Part shown: piece by piece, positions 55,280-63,461 of the stretch
How positions within the stretch are numbered: the stretch's first letter is position 1
Layout of the letters: every line of letters begins with the position of its first letter
Assembly (NCBI GenBank): GCA_017440965.1
Contig: JAFSGH010000009.1
Location: 51,535 to 115,534, forward strand
Reading direction: 5' to 3'
Source: Clostridia bacterium
GTDB lineage: Bacteria; Bacillota; Clostridia; Oscillospirales; Acutalibacteraceae
DNA length: 64,000 bases
The notes under the pieces: model-generated
Told to the model about the DNA's origin: nothing
The model's database searches: none
The model's input: only the letters and a program-made list of their open reading frames with translations
Translations under genes and position numbers: made by a program

Positions 55280-55468
55280 AGCTTTTACCTCCGCTTAAAA
55301 CATTACAAATCATTCTATCACTTTATATTAATAAAAACAATAATAACATAAAAATAAACTGCTTTTTCGGAAAAATAATCAAAATTCATTGCCTCTACTT
55401 ATTAAAAATAACAATGGAAAATAAAATACTGATGTGATAAACTAATAAAAAAATAATCAGGTGAGAAA

Positions 55469-56482
55469 ATGAGATACAGTATTTTTGATGCACCCGTCAG
55501 GGTATACGGTATACCGGGCTTTCAAAAAAATAAAAAGCTCGAGAGATTTCCCGAGGAACTGAGAAAACAGCTCTGCCCGGATGATGCTTCACAGCTTTCT
55601 GATATTCTGACAAGGACTGTCGGGGCAAGAGCGGCATTTCGGACAAATTCAAAAAATGTAAGAATTGATATGAAGCTGAAAACACTTCAGCACGATGTGG
55701 GAATGTCCCGTTTTGCCTGCTCGTCGGCGGCAGTATATACGGGAAAAGGCGATGAGCAGATATTCAGAGGTCTTGCCGTGCCCGGATTCGACGATATGAC
55801 AGGGGATATAGCCTTCATAAAGGAGGATATAACTGAGGATGTTATGATATTCTTCCCCAGAAACGAAATTGTGGAGGATATTATAATTACCCTTGATGAC
55901 GGTGCGAAGATATTACCGCCGACTCCCTATAAATATGAAAAGCCCGTTGTTTTCTTCGGTTCATCCATTACAGAGGGCGGTCACGCAGGTCTTGTCACAA
56001 ATGCTTATACTGCACTTTTGTCAAGATGGCTTGATTTTGAATACTATAATTTCGGTCTTTCGGGAAACTGCCGCGGACAGACTGAAATAGGTGAATACAT
56101 CTGTTCTCTTGAACCTTCGGTTTTTGTATTCGATTATGATCACAATGCGCCTGATGCGGATTTTCTCAGACGCACACACGAAAGGTTTTTTAAGCTCATC
56201 AGAGAAAGAATGCCTTATCTGCCCGTTATATTGATGTCAGCTCCCAATTTCGAGCATATGCCCGAGGCGAAGGAAAGAAGAGAGATAATAAAGACTACCT
56301 ATAAAAATGCGCTCGATTCGGGCGATGAGAATGTATACTTTATAGACGGAGAGGAATTTTTCGGAGCTACGGAACGCTTTGTCTGTACCACCGATACGAC
56401 TCACCCCAATGACTACGGCTTTCACAAAATGGCAAGAGTCATAGAGCCTGTGCTTAAGGGGATTCTTGAAGGCTTGGAATAA
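55469..56482 (+). CDS. SGNH/GDSL-type hydrolase with N-terminal jelly-roll domain
   Basis: A 337-residue enzyme. The first 150 residues form a beta-rich domain that precedes SGNH hydrolases in clostridia. The catalytic part has FFGSSITEGG (nucleophile serine), GLSGNCRG, and the Asp-His pair in TDTTHPNDYGFHKM. There is no signal peptide. It should cleave esters, possibly acetyl groups from sugars. An AGGTGAG ribosome site precedes the ATG. It converges on cysK across a terminator. Confidence 0.83.
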   Translation: MRYSIFDAPVRVYGIPGFQKNKKLERFPEELRKQLCPDDASQLSDILTRTVGARAAFRTNSKNVRIDMKLKTLQHDVGMSRFACSSAAVYTGKGDEQIFRGLAVPGFDDMTGDIAFIKEDITEDVMIFFPRNEIVEDIIITLDDGAKILPPTPYKYEKPVVFFGSSITEGGHAGLVTNAYTALLSRWLDFEYYNFGLSGNCRGQTEIGEYICSLEPSVFVFDYDHNAPDADFLRRTHERFFKLIRERMPYLPVILMSAPNFEHMPEAKERREIIKTTYKNALDSGDENVYFIDGEEFFGATERFVCTTDTTHPNDYGFHKMARVIEPVLKGILEGLE

Positions 56483-56509
56483 GGCTTTACAAAAGGGGAA
56501 AACACAAGC

Positions 56510-56543
56510 AAAAAAGACAGCAAGCATCAAGCTGCTGTCTTTT
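56510..56543. terminator. Bidirectional terminator
   Basis: AAAAAAGACAGCA pairs with TGCTGTCTTTTTT between convergent genes. Confidence 0.88.
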
Positions 56544-56552
56544 TTCATTGTG

Positions 56553-57485
56553 TTATTCCTCGTCAAAGAGGGGAGTAGAAAAATAGCGTTCTGCAGTATC
56601 GGGAAGCACGGTTACCACCGTTTTTCCGGGACCTAATTTTTCCGCAAGCTTTATTGCCGCCGCTACATTTGTGCCTGATGAAATACCGCACATAAGTCCT
56701 TCCTTTGAAGCAAGGTCTCTTGCTGTTTTAAGAGCCTCTTCATCGGATACTATGTATATATCCTCATATATGCTTGTGTTAAGAATCTCGGGAATAAGTC
56801 CGTCTCCGATACCCATCTGAATATGAGCACTTACCGTTCCGCCTGCGAGAATTGCGGCATTTTCGGGCTCAACTGCCCATATCGTCATATCGGGATTGAG
56901 AGCCTTGAGCGTTTCTCCGATTCCCGTTATTGTACCGCCTGTGCCTATGCCTGAGCAGAAGCCGTGAATGGGACCTCCTACCTGCTCAAGTATCTCAAGA
57001 CCTGTCTGATATCTGTGAATCTGGGGATTTGCGGGGTTTTCAAACTGTTGAGGAACAAACACATTTGGCTCGTCCTTTTCCATCTGAAGGGCAGTTTCAA
57101 GGCATTTTGCGATAGCATCGCCGATGTTTCCTTCATCGTGAATAAGAACTACCTCAGCGCCGTAATGTCTCATAAGCTTTTTTCTTTCAATGCTTACGCT
57201 GTCAGGCATTATTATTCTTACCTTGTAGCCGAGCACCGCACCTACAAGAGCAAGACCTATACCCTGATTGCCTGAGGTGGGCTCGACGATAATTGTATCT
57301 TTATTTATTTTCCCCTTTTTTTCTGCATCCTTTATCATATTGTATGCAACTCTTGTTTTTATTGAGCCGCCTACATTCAGTCCTTCATATTTTACAAGAA
57401 CTCTTGCCGAATTTTCGGGAACCATATGGTTTAACTGAACTATCGGAGTCTGTCCCATAGCGTCAAGAATATTCTGATATATCAT
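56553..57485 (-). CDS. cysK: Cysteine synthase-like PLP enzyme
   Basis: A 310-residue fold-type II PLP enzyme. The lysine that binds PLP is in NVGGSIKTRVA. The substrate loop reads TSGNQGIGLA, and the phosphate-binding loop is GIGTGGTITGIG. It should make cysteine from O-acetylserine and sulfide. Two positions differ from the usual CysK pattern: Thr instead of Asp after the lysine, and Gln instead of Thr in TSGNTG. A related beta-replacement reaction is therefore possible. AGGAG precedes the ATG. Confidence 0.85.
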   Translation of the reverse strand: MIYQNILDAMGQTPIVQLNHMVPENSARVLVKYEGLNVGGSIKTRVAYNMIKDAEKKGKINKDTIIVEPTSGNQGIGLALVGAVLGYKVRIIMPDSVSIERKKLMRHYGAEVVLIHDEGNIGDAIAKCLETALQMEKDEPNVFVPQQFENPANPQIHRYQTGLEILEQVGGPIHGFCSGIGTGGTITGIGETLKALNPDMTIWAVEPENAAILAGGTVSAHIQMGIGDGLIPEILNTSIYEDIYIVSDEEALKTARDLASKEGLMCGISSGTNVAAAIKLAEKLGPGKTVVTVLPDTAERYFSTPLFDEE

Positions 57486-57589
57486 AATAAAGTCTCCTAA
57501 TATAGTATAGAGGTTATTTTAACTCACTTTTCTGAATACTTCAATACCAAATACGGTAAATTAATAAAAAATCCATATATTATATAATA

Positions 57590-57625
57590 CACGGCACAAA
57601 AAGAAAAATTCCTTTTTGCGCCGTG
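57590..57625 (-). terminator. Terminator of the TIR gene
   Basis: A long stem pairs CACGGC and CAAAAAG with CTTTTTG and GCCGTG, just after the TIR stop. No strong T run follows. Confidence 0.65.
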
Positions 57626-57634
57626 AAGTTAAGA

Positions 57635-58807
57635 TCATATAAGATATTCTATCAATGAGAAGATAATGCGGGAATATATGTTGAAGAAATAATCCTTTTC
57701 AAGCCGGTTCTTGTACAAAATAGTAATATGAGTTTCGTCCTTAAGCCGGACTTCTTTTATTTCCGAGAAATAAATCGGGTATGAATGATTTTGATCGTAG
57801 CTCGTATATATACCTTTTTTTGTTATCAGAAATCCCGTTTTCCCCGAGCTCATGATCGTAGTATCAAGAAGCGCAAGAATGTCTCCGTGAGGAACATGGT
57901 TTGCAAAGCGGGCGGTTGCATTTGTCATCTGGCGGGGAGTAATTTTTGCTCCCGTAGAAAAGCTTATATAGCAGGAGTCTCCCTTGTTTTTATTTGCATA
58001 TTCAACTGCACTTAATATCTGATCCCTTGTGAAGCCTCTGTTATTAGAAAAAGGCACCGTCTTATTTGTTGTATTGTCATTCTGAACGGCAGGTGCTTTT
58101 TTCTCTTTCTTTTCGGGAACGGGCGGCTTTTCTGCAGACTCTTTATTCTTCAGAATATCCTCTTTTTCTTTCTTTTCCGATGAAATCTTTACGGAAGCCT
58201 CGGTCAGTGATAAGTCGGGGATATCTGTTGAAGCAGGAGCCGTATTATCGGTTATGATGTCAGCTACCGACGGTATTTCGGGAGTTTCATTGAAGGTCTC
58301 GCTCACGGGAATTTCGGGAGCTTTTTTGATATCCGTCTCATTAACAGCCGTCTTTTTTATTCCTTCATCCTTTTTGCTTTCAGACTCACCGACATAGCAC
58401 TTTTGGAGAATGCTTGCCGTAAACAGCATAGAAAGGAAGCTTTCTGTATCGGGGAATTTATACTTATACATTGCCTGATTTGAGTTTAACTGCATTTCCA
58501 TTCCGGGGGTCATATTCGCTTTTTCAAGGTGTACTACAAGCATCTCCTTTTCCTTGTCAAGAGCATAGTTTATTTCCCTTTTGCAGTTAAAGGAACTGAG
58601 AGCATTATCTGAAAGCAGAACAAGTATTACTGCGCAGTCAAGAATCTTTTGCGCTATGAATTCAGGCCATTCGGAGCCGGGAGCAATGCCTGTATCGTAC
58701 CATATTCTGAAGCCCTTTTGCTCCAACGCACTGATTATAGGAAGCGCCATGCTGTTATCAAGATGCGCATAGCTTATAAATATAAAAGGCTCTTTTCCGT
58801 GATACAT
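57635..58807 (-). CDS. TIR-domain protein with PH-like C-terminal domain
   Basis: About 390 residues from ATG 58807 (GGGAG upstream); the longer frame to 58924 enters the neighbouring gene. Residues 6-95 form a TIR domain (FIFISYAHLD, GFRIWYDTGI, LLSDNAL). SFNCKREI places Cys75 and Glu78 where NAD-cleaving TIR enzymes carry the catalytic glutamate. A charged, Lys/Glu/Pro-rich linker of about 140 residues follows. The last 120 residues contain ILALLDTT...KTGFLITKKGIYTS, like a bacterial PH-type domain. It may act in immunity or signalling; no effector partner is nearby. Confidence 0.75.
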   Translation of the reverse strand: MYHGKEPFIFISYAHLDNSMALPIISALEQKGFRIWYDTGIAPGSEWPEFIAQKILDCAVILVLLSDNALSSFNCKREINYALDKEKEMLVVHLEKANMTPGMEMQLNSNQAMYKYKFPDTESFLSMLFTASILQKCYVGESESKKDEGIKKTAVNETDIKKAPEIPVSETFNETPEIPSVADIITDNTAPASTDIPDLSLTEASVKISSEKKEKEDILKNKESAEKPPVPEKKEKKAPAVQNDNTTNKTVPFSNNRGFTRDQILSAVEYANKNKGDSCYISFSTGAKITPRQMTNATARFANHVPHGDILALLDTTIMSSGKTGFLITKKGIYTSYDQNHSYPIYFSEIKEVRLKDETHITILYKNRLEKDYFFNIYSRIIFSLIEYLI

Positions 58808-58870
58808 AATTAATCTCCCTGTTACAATATATAAAATAATAATAACACAGTTTTCAGACTTATGCAATAA

Positions 58871-58897
58871 AAAAAAGATATTCCGCGAGGGAATATC
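58871..58897 (-). terminator. Terminator of the ketopantoate reductase-like gene
   Basis: GATATTCC pairs with GGAATATC and the minus strand runs into eight T. Confidence 0.82.
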
Positions 58898-58907
58898 CTT
58901 TGTGTTA

Positions 58908-59930
58908 TCAAAGCAGATCGTCAAAATAAATGATATTTGAGGGAACGCATTTGAGCTTTCCTTCCTGCTCTTTTTTAATAAGCTCTACTATTCTGTCATT
59001 GATGGGAGTGGGAATACCGCATTTTCTGCCCCATTCGCATACAACACCGTTTATTGCATCAACCTCACAAGGCTTACCGTTTCTGATATCCTGAAGCATT
59101 GAGGGAACGATGCCCCTGTGCTTTTTCATTGCGATGGGAAGAAGAAGCTGAGCAAAGATCCTTTTTGCCGTGCCCTTATAATAGAAAAGCTTTGTTATAT
59201 CCTTGCCCTGAACGGGAGCAAATTCAGCACCTGCGGCATGACCTACATCAATGCATTCCTTCATACAGCGTACGGCTACCTTTTTAGCATCCTTATTCTC
59301 AGAAACATCACCGAAGCAGCCGCCTACAACTGTTCCGAGCCCCGAGAAAGTGGCGTTTATAAGAAGCTTTGACCAGCGTGCGCCCAGAAGATTTGTTTCC
59401 TCGTGTACGGGACACATAAGCTCAAGAATCGATTTTACCTTATTGAACTGAGCGTCTGTGATGCCCTTCATTTTTCCCATATGGAAGGAAAGACTGTCAG
59501 GCTCAGATGTAAGCTTACAGACGCCGGGGGAGGTAAGCTCTGCACCCCATTCAACTGTACAGCCCATTGTGTGCTCCTCACCGACTATCTCGGCAATGCC
59601 GGGCTCGGGAATGCCGTTCTGAAGTGTTACGATAACACCGTCATCCGTAAGATGATCCTTAAGCATTGTAACAACCTCTTTGTTGAATAGCTGCTTTGTC
59701 ATAAGGAAAATAACATCGTATTTTTTTGTCATCTCATCAGGGGTAAAGGCTGTTACGGGTACATTCATTTCAACTGTTCCCGTAATAGTTGCTCCCTTTT
59801 CTTTGAGTGCGCTGACATGAGCCTTATTTCTGTTGATAAGGTCAATTTTACCGCCGTTTTTTGAGATATAGGCACCAAGCACCGTTCCGAGGGAGCCTGC
59901 ACCGTAGATTGCACATGATATATCGTTCAT
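58908..59930 (-). CDS. Ketopantoate reductase-family protein (PanE/ApbA)
   Basis: A 340-residue NADPH-dependent reductase. The N-terminal Rossmann motif is YGAGSLGTVLGAY, followed by FLMTKQ and TLQNGI. The helical C-terminal half has KLLINATFSGL and the family's later SMLQDIRNGKPCEVDAINGVV. The family reduces 2-dehydropantoate to pantoate for CoA synthesis. Some members act on other 2-keto acids, and the length is above the usual 300, so I leave the symbol blank. A GGGAAGG ribosome site precedes the ATG. Confidence 0.82.
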   Translation of the reverse strand: MNDISCAIYGAGSLGTVLGAYISKNGGKIDLINRNKAHVSALKEKGATITGTVEMNVPVTAFTPDEMTKKYDVIFLMTKQLFNKEVVTMLKDHLTDDGVIVTLQNGIPEPGIAEIVGEEHTMGCTVEWGAELTSPGVCKLTSEPDSLSFHMGKMKGITDAQFNKVKSILELMCPVHEETNLLGARWSKLLINATFSGLGTVVGGCFGDVSENKDAKKVAVRCMKECIDVGHAAGAEFAPVQGKDITKLFYYKGTAKRIFAQLLLPIAMKKHRGIVPSMLQDIRNGKPCEVDAINGVVCEWGRKCGIPTPINDRIVELIKKEQEGKLKCVPSNIIYFDDLL

Positions 59931-60046
59931 AGTTTTACACCTTCCCGAAATTTATAGCTATAAGTTATCACAGATTTTATTAAAAAGCAATATGAGTATT
60001 ACACAGAAACGGATAATTCCGAAAATAAAATATCCATCAATGCCTT

Positions 60047-60784
60047 TTACAGCGATTTTATAGTATTTTTATATTTATTTATAAAGGCGTTGTTTATTTC
60101 ATCTCCACCGTCAACATTGCTGCTTGAGAACACCTCAGGCATAAAGCCGTCATCAAGCATCTTTTCAATACAGCCTGCAACTGCCGCGTGAAGAAGAGCC
60201 GCTCCCGTACTTGTTGAGGTGGGGCAGGCATTTCTCTGAAGTCCGTCAAAATAAACGGATGCATCTCCCACGCAGCCCATATTATCAAGAATCACATCGG
60301 CAAATTCATAGAGCTTCTTGCCGCTTTTGTGTCTTGAGGGACTTGAGGAGGAGTGCCTGATATTTGTAAGAGCAATTACCTTAAGTCCGTTTTCCTTTGC
60401 AAGACAAGCCATATCAACGGGCGCACCGTTTCTGCCTGAATTTGATATGATCACGATGACATCGTCTTTTTTCATGGAATAGGAATTAAAAAGGATCTCT
60501 GCATAGCCTTCAAGTCTTTCGATCTCCGTGCTTTTTGATGCGGATTCGTGAAGCATCAAAGAGGTCTCAAGCACCGGCTGAAGTCTTACAAGACCGCCTG
60601 CACGGTAAAAGACCTCCTCTGCAAGCATATGAGAATGTCCCGTGCCGAATAAAAATATATTGTGTCCGTTTTCAAGGGCATCAGCAAACAGCAAGGCACA
60701 TTTTTCAATAGACTCCATCTGCTCAATAATAATATTTTCAATTATCCTCTGAAGATTATTAAGATATTCCAGTGGCTTTTTCAT
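60047..60784 (-). CDS. SIS-domain sugar-phosphate-binding protein
   Basis: About 245 residues from ATG 60784, with GGGAGG upstream. The SIS fold is shown by IFLFGTGHSHMLAEEVFYRAGG and VIVIISNSGRNGAPVDMA. The sequence fits the UPF0309 group, related to phosphoheptose and phosphosugar isomerases. It should bind a phosphosugar in the cytoplasm; reaction and sugar are unknown. No transporter or kinase is beside it to define a pathway. Confidence 0.82.
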   Translation of the reverse strand: MKKPLEYLNNLQRIIENIIIEQMESIEKCALLFADALENGHNIFLFGTGHSHMLAEEVFYRAGGLVRLQPVLETSLMLHESASKSTEIERLEGYAEILFNSYSMKKDDVIVIISNSGRNGAPVDMACLAKENGLKVIALTNIRHSSSSPSRHKSGKKLYEFADVILDNMGCVGDASVYFDGLQRNACPTSTSTGAALLHAAVAGCIEKMLDDGFMPEVFSSSNVDGGDEINNAFINKYKNTIKSL

Positions 60785-60951
60785 ATAAATACCTCCCAAA
60801 AGGCTCATTATAATCAGCGTAGCACTAATTATGATAAAAATCAAGATTTATAAGAAAAAACGACCGTGTTTAGGACACGGGCAGTTGAAATCTGAGTTAG
60901 AAAGTGATATATTGATTACAGAATAAGAAGCAGACAAGGGGAAGTGATCAT

Positions 60952-61188
60952 ATGAAAGACTTACGCAGATTTCTCAAATGCTTTATTTTTGCTCAATTGG
61001 GTTCATTGGTCGGCTTTTGTATAAAAAAATATCACCATTTCACAAATTATCCCTTCCGCTATACCGAGCCCTGGTATTACAGCCTTACGATTCCTCTTAT
61101 TATTACAGCAGTTGTCGTAACAATTACCGTGACAGCCTACTTTGTCGTGTCTCATATTATAAAAAAACGCGAGCAATTTCCTATATAA
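60952..61188 (+). CDS. Small membrane protein, unknown
   Basis: A 78-residue protein with a weak hydrophobic segment (about residues 9-25) and a strong one (about 44-68), and a basic tail. AAGGGGAAG precedes the ATG and a terminator follows directly, which supports it as a real gene. I recognise no family. It stands alone between a SIS gene and a sigma-factor pair. Confidence 0.55.
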   Translation: MKDLRRFLKCFIFAQLGSLVGFCIKKYHHFTNYPFRYTEPWYYSLTIPLIITAVVVTITVTAYFVVSHIIKKREQFPI

Positions 61189-61194
61189 TAAACA

Positions 61195-61241
61195 AAAAAT
61201 CCGAACCCTTTTTCTATTGGGAAAATTTGGTTCGGATTTTT
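61195..61241. terminator. Terminator of the small membrane protein gene
   Basis: AAAAATCCGAACC pairs perfectly with GGTTCGGATTTTT. Confidence 0.85.
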
Positions 61242-61390
61242 CTTGTTTGAAAGTAGTGACCTATTTTGATACGAAATGGACATACCTGAAACTTTTCGTT
61301 AAAAGGTGTGAGGAACGTAAAAGGTTGCGCCAAACACATATTACACTATCTGTGTATATTTTGATTTTCGTTGTGTTTGATTTTATTTTT

Positions 61391-61418
61391 AAAAAAACTG
61401 CCCTCACGGGGAGAGCAG
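61391..61418 (-). terminator. Terminator of the sigma/anti-sigma operon
   Basis: On the minus strand CTGCTCTC pairs with GAGGGCAG through one T-G pair, then a T run. Confidence 0.8.
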
Positions 61419-61437
61419 TTGCAGATATATTCTTTAT

Positions 61438-62298
61438 TTATCCTTTGTATGTTGAAGAGAGTATTCCTTCATCATCAAAATTAAGTTCAATAGCAAATGT
61501 TTCGTTAGTACCGTCAACGAAGTTTATTGTAACAGTTATTATATCATTTACTGAAGATAAAGGTGTTTCAGGAGCAGACTTGAATGTATCTTTCATGCTT
61601 TCGGATAAGAACCAATCAATAGTCATCCCATCATCTTTACCATAGATTTCTTTATACTCCTTTCCTGTAAGTGTAATTGATGTACCCTGTTTTACAGTTG
61701 TTATATACTCTGACGGAAGGGCACTGCCGAGCAGACTTTTGTCAGAAATAGTAATTTTACCTTTTTCGGTGCAGGATATAATAACATTTTCAACACTGTT
61801 AGCATCTTCAACCTTAATTTTAAGGTAATCAGCAGTACCAAAATATATGGTGGGTTCTTCCTGTGAACCAACCAAATACCATCCCTTATCCAATCCATAA
61901 AGTTCTGAAAGTCTACTCTTGAGGTTAAGCATTACAGCATCTTTTTCTGAATTGGACATATCTGTAGTATCCTCTACCATAAGAATACCGCCTAAAGGTA
62001 TTTTTGTATTCGCTTCTTTATTTAAGAGTGTTTCCGTATGATCTGCGGCATTTGCAACCATAACAAAGAAATTTCTGTTTAAGTGCGTAGCACCGTCATT
62101 TACATCTACATTGTTGGAATTGTCCGGCAATGTGTTAATGCCGGTATTAAAAAAGGCAAATGCAGCTATAAAAATCATAGCAAATGCGCAAGAAATTGCA
62201 GTTAGTTTATAAATTCTTTTTTTCATAATAGTTCTCTCTTTCTTAATATTTTTTACATGGTTTAAAATATCTTGTGTCATCTCTTTATCGGTTTTCAT
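61438..62298 (-). CDS. Single-pass membrane protein, putative anti-sigma factor
   Basis: A 286-residue protein. About 28 residues inside are followed by one membrane segment (LTAISCAFAMIFIAAFAFF) and an outer domain of about 235 residues. Its ATG follows AAGGAGG and overlaps the sigma gene by 14 bp. The short inner part would have to hold the sigma factor; I see no zinc-finger anti-sigma motif. The outer part is not recognisable. Position and topology suggest an anti-sigma or co-regulator. Confidence 0.6.
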   Translation of the reverse strand: MKTDKEMTQDILNHVKNIKKERTIMKKRIYKLTAISCAFAMIFIAAFAFFNTGINTLPDNSNNVDVNDGATHLNRNFFVMVANAADHTETLLNKEANTKIPLGGILMVEDTTDMSNSEKDAVMLNLKSRLSELYGLDKGWYLVGSQEEPTIYFGTADYLKIKVEDANSVENVIISCTEKGKITISDKSLLGSALPSEYITTVKQGTSITLTGKEYKEIYGKDDGMTIDWFLSESMKDTFKSAPETPLSSVNDIITVTINFVDGTNETFAIELNFDDEGILSSTYKG

Positions 62299-62842
62299 AT
62301 ATGAAATCCTCCTTCTCGAGTTTGGCTTTTAATGACTTTTTAGCCCTGTGTAAAAGTACAGATGTACTCTTTTTTGATTTTTTCAATATTTTAGAAATTT
62401 CTTCAATTGAGAAATCTTCAAAATAGAATAGTGTTAACACGGTTCTATAATCAGGATTAATGCTCTCCAAAGCCTCGTGTACAGCTCTTTTCTCATCGTC
62501 TTTTATATATAATTGTAAAAACTGCTCTTCCTCAAATTCAATATTAAATATTTCATCTATAGGAATCTCTCTGCCTTGAGGATTTTTTCGAATCCAATCA
62601 ACAGCGGTGTTTCTTCCAATTGTATAAAGCCAAGTTTTAAAAGAGGCTGTTCCTTTGTTCTTTGGTTTTTTGAGTAAAAGTTTGACAAATGTTTCTTCAG
62701 TAAGATCTTCTGCGACCGAAAAATTATTTACAATTGAATTGATGTAATTCTGTAAACCTGGTCTATATTGAGAAACTATCTCTTCAAGAGCACTTTCATC
62801 CCCTTTAAGAAAACGGTGGTAGCTACTTGCACCATTATCCAT
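62285..62842 (-). CDS. ECF-type RNA polymerase sigma factor
   Basis: About 185 residues from ATG 62842, with AAAGGAGG six bases upstream. Region 2 has YRPGLQNYINSIVNN...DLTEETFVKLL and WLYTIGRNTAVDWIRK. Region 4 has YRTVLTLFYFEDFSIEEISKILKKSKKS. It should direct polymerase to a stress or envelope regulon together with the overlapping membrane protein, with which it forms an operon. Confidence 0.9.
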   Translation of the reverse strand: MDNGASSYHRFLKGDESALEEIVSQYRPGLQNYINSIVNNFSVAEDLTEETFVKLLLKKPKNKGTASFKTWLYTIGRNTAVDWIRKNPQGREIPIDEIFNIEFEEEQFLQLYIKDDEKRAVHEALESINPDYRTVLTLFYFEDFSIEEISKILKKSKKSTSVLLHRAKKSLKAKLEKEDFIYENR

Positions 62843-63292
62843 AGGTTCCTCCTTTCCGAAGACCATTTTAATGTCTTCACTATTTACACGAATATTAAGA
62901 CGAAATATTACACTAATAATAAAAAATTACAATTTTAGTTTAACATATAATATTTCATTGCATAAAACAAAGGTTTATTTTTATAGAAACATTAATATAG
63001 TTAAACCAAATAGACATGCCAACAACTAAAACAGACGAACCTGTGTATAAATAATTAAAAGATATTGGTTGAAAACGACAAAACAGACTCTGAGAGGGTT
63101 AAAATGTATTCCTCAGAGCCTGTTATCGTTAAAAGGTATAGCAAAACTCTTATAAACAGTCACTTTTACAAAAACAAACTGCACACCAAATCTAATACTC
63201 ATTGTATCAAAATTGGGGTGCAGTTATGGCTATGTGCTACGAAAAAGATATTTTCAGCATTATTGAATATGAATTCGAACTCTTACATAAAT
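62843..63292. other. AT-rich region at the element edge, no supported gene
   Basis: Between the sigma gene and the hairpin array the sequence is AT-rich. A frame from ATG 63226 (MAMCYEKDIFSIIEYEFELL) with GGGGTG upstream runs into the array. It may be the truncated start of a lost gene, but I cannot support it. Confidence 0.4.
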
Positions 63293-63461
63293 CACGGCAA
63301 AAGCCGTGTATATCATCAATTCCGCAGGAATTGCATATCATCAAAACGAAGTTTTGTATATCATCATTGCGAAAAGAAATGCAGCCTGCGGCTGATGATA
63401 TACACCTTCGGTGATGAGATGCACGCTTGCGCGTGATGATATACCATTGCTTTCGCAATGG
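63293..63461. repeat. Nested array of short hairpins at the recombinase 3' end
   Basis: Hairpins: CACGGC/GCCGTG (63293-63308), AATTCC/GGAATT (63318-63332), AAAAC/GTTTT (63343-63355), CAGCC/GGCTG (63382-63394), CACC/GGTG (63403-63413), CACGC/GCGTG (63422-63435), CCATTGC/GCAATGG (63444-63461). The first three are followed by (TAT)ATCATCA, and the next three by TGATGATATA or a variant. The two spacer sets are inverted complements around a centre near 63370. The array also encodes the C-terminal tail of the recombinase. Confidence 0.8.

Noticed and set aside
58908-59930. Firm panE symbol
   Set aside because: The family is clear, but several members act on other keto acids and no pantothenate gene is adjacent.
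63065-63436. Plus-strand frames across the hairpin array
   Set aside because: Their sequence is translated hairpin and AT-rich DNA with no family resemblance.
63293-63461. Hairpin array as a CRISPR
   Set aside because: The repeated units are self-complementary arms with differing sequence, spacers are short and identical, and no cas gene is near.
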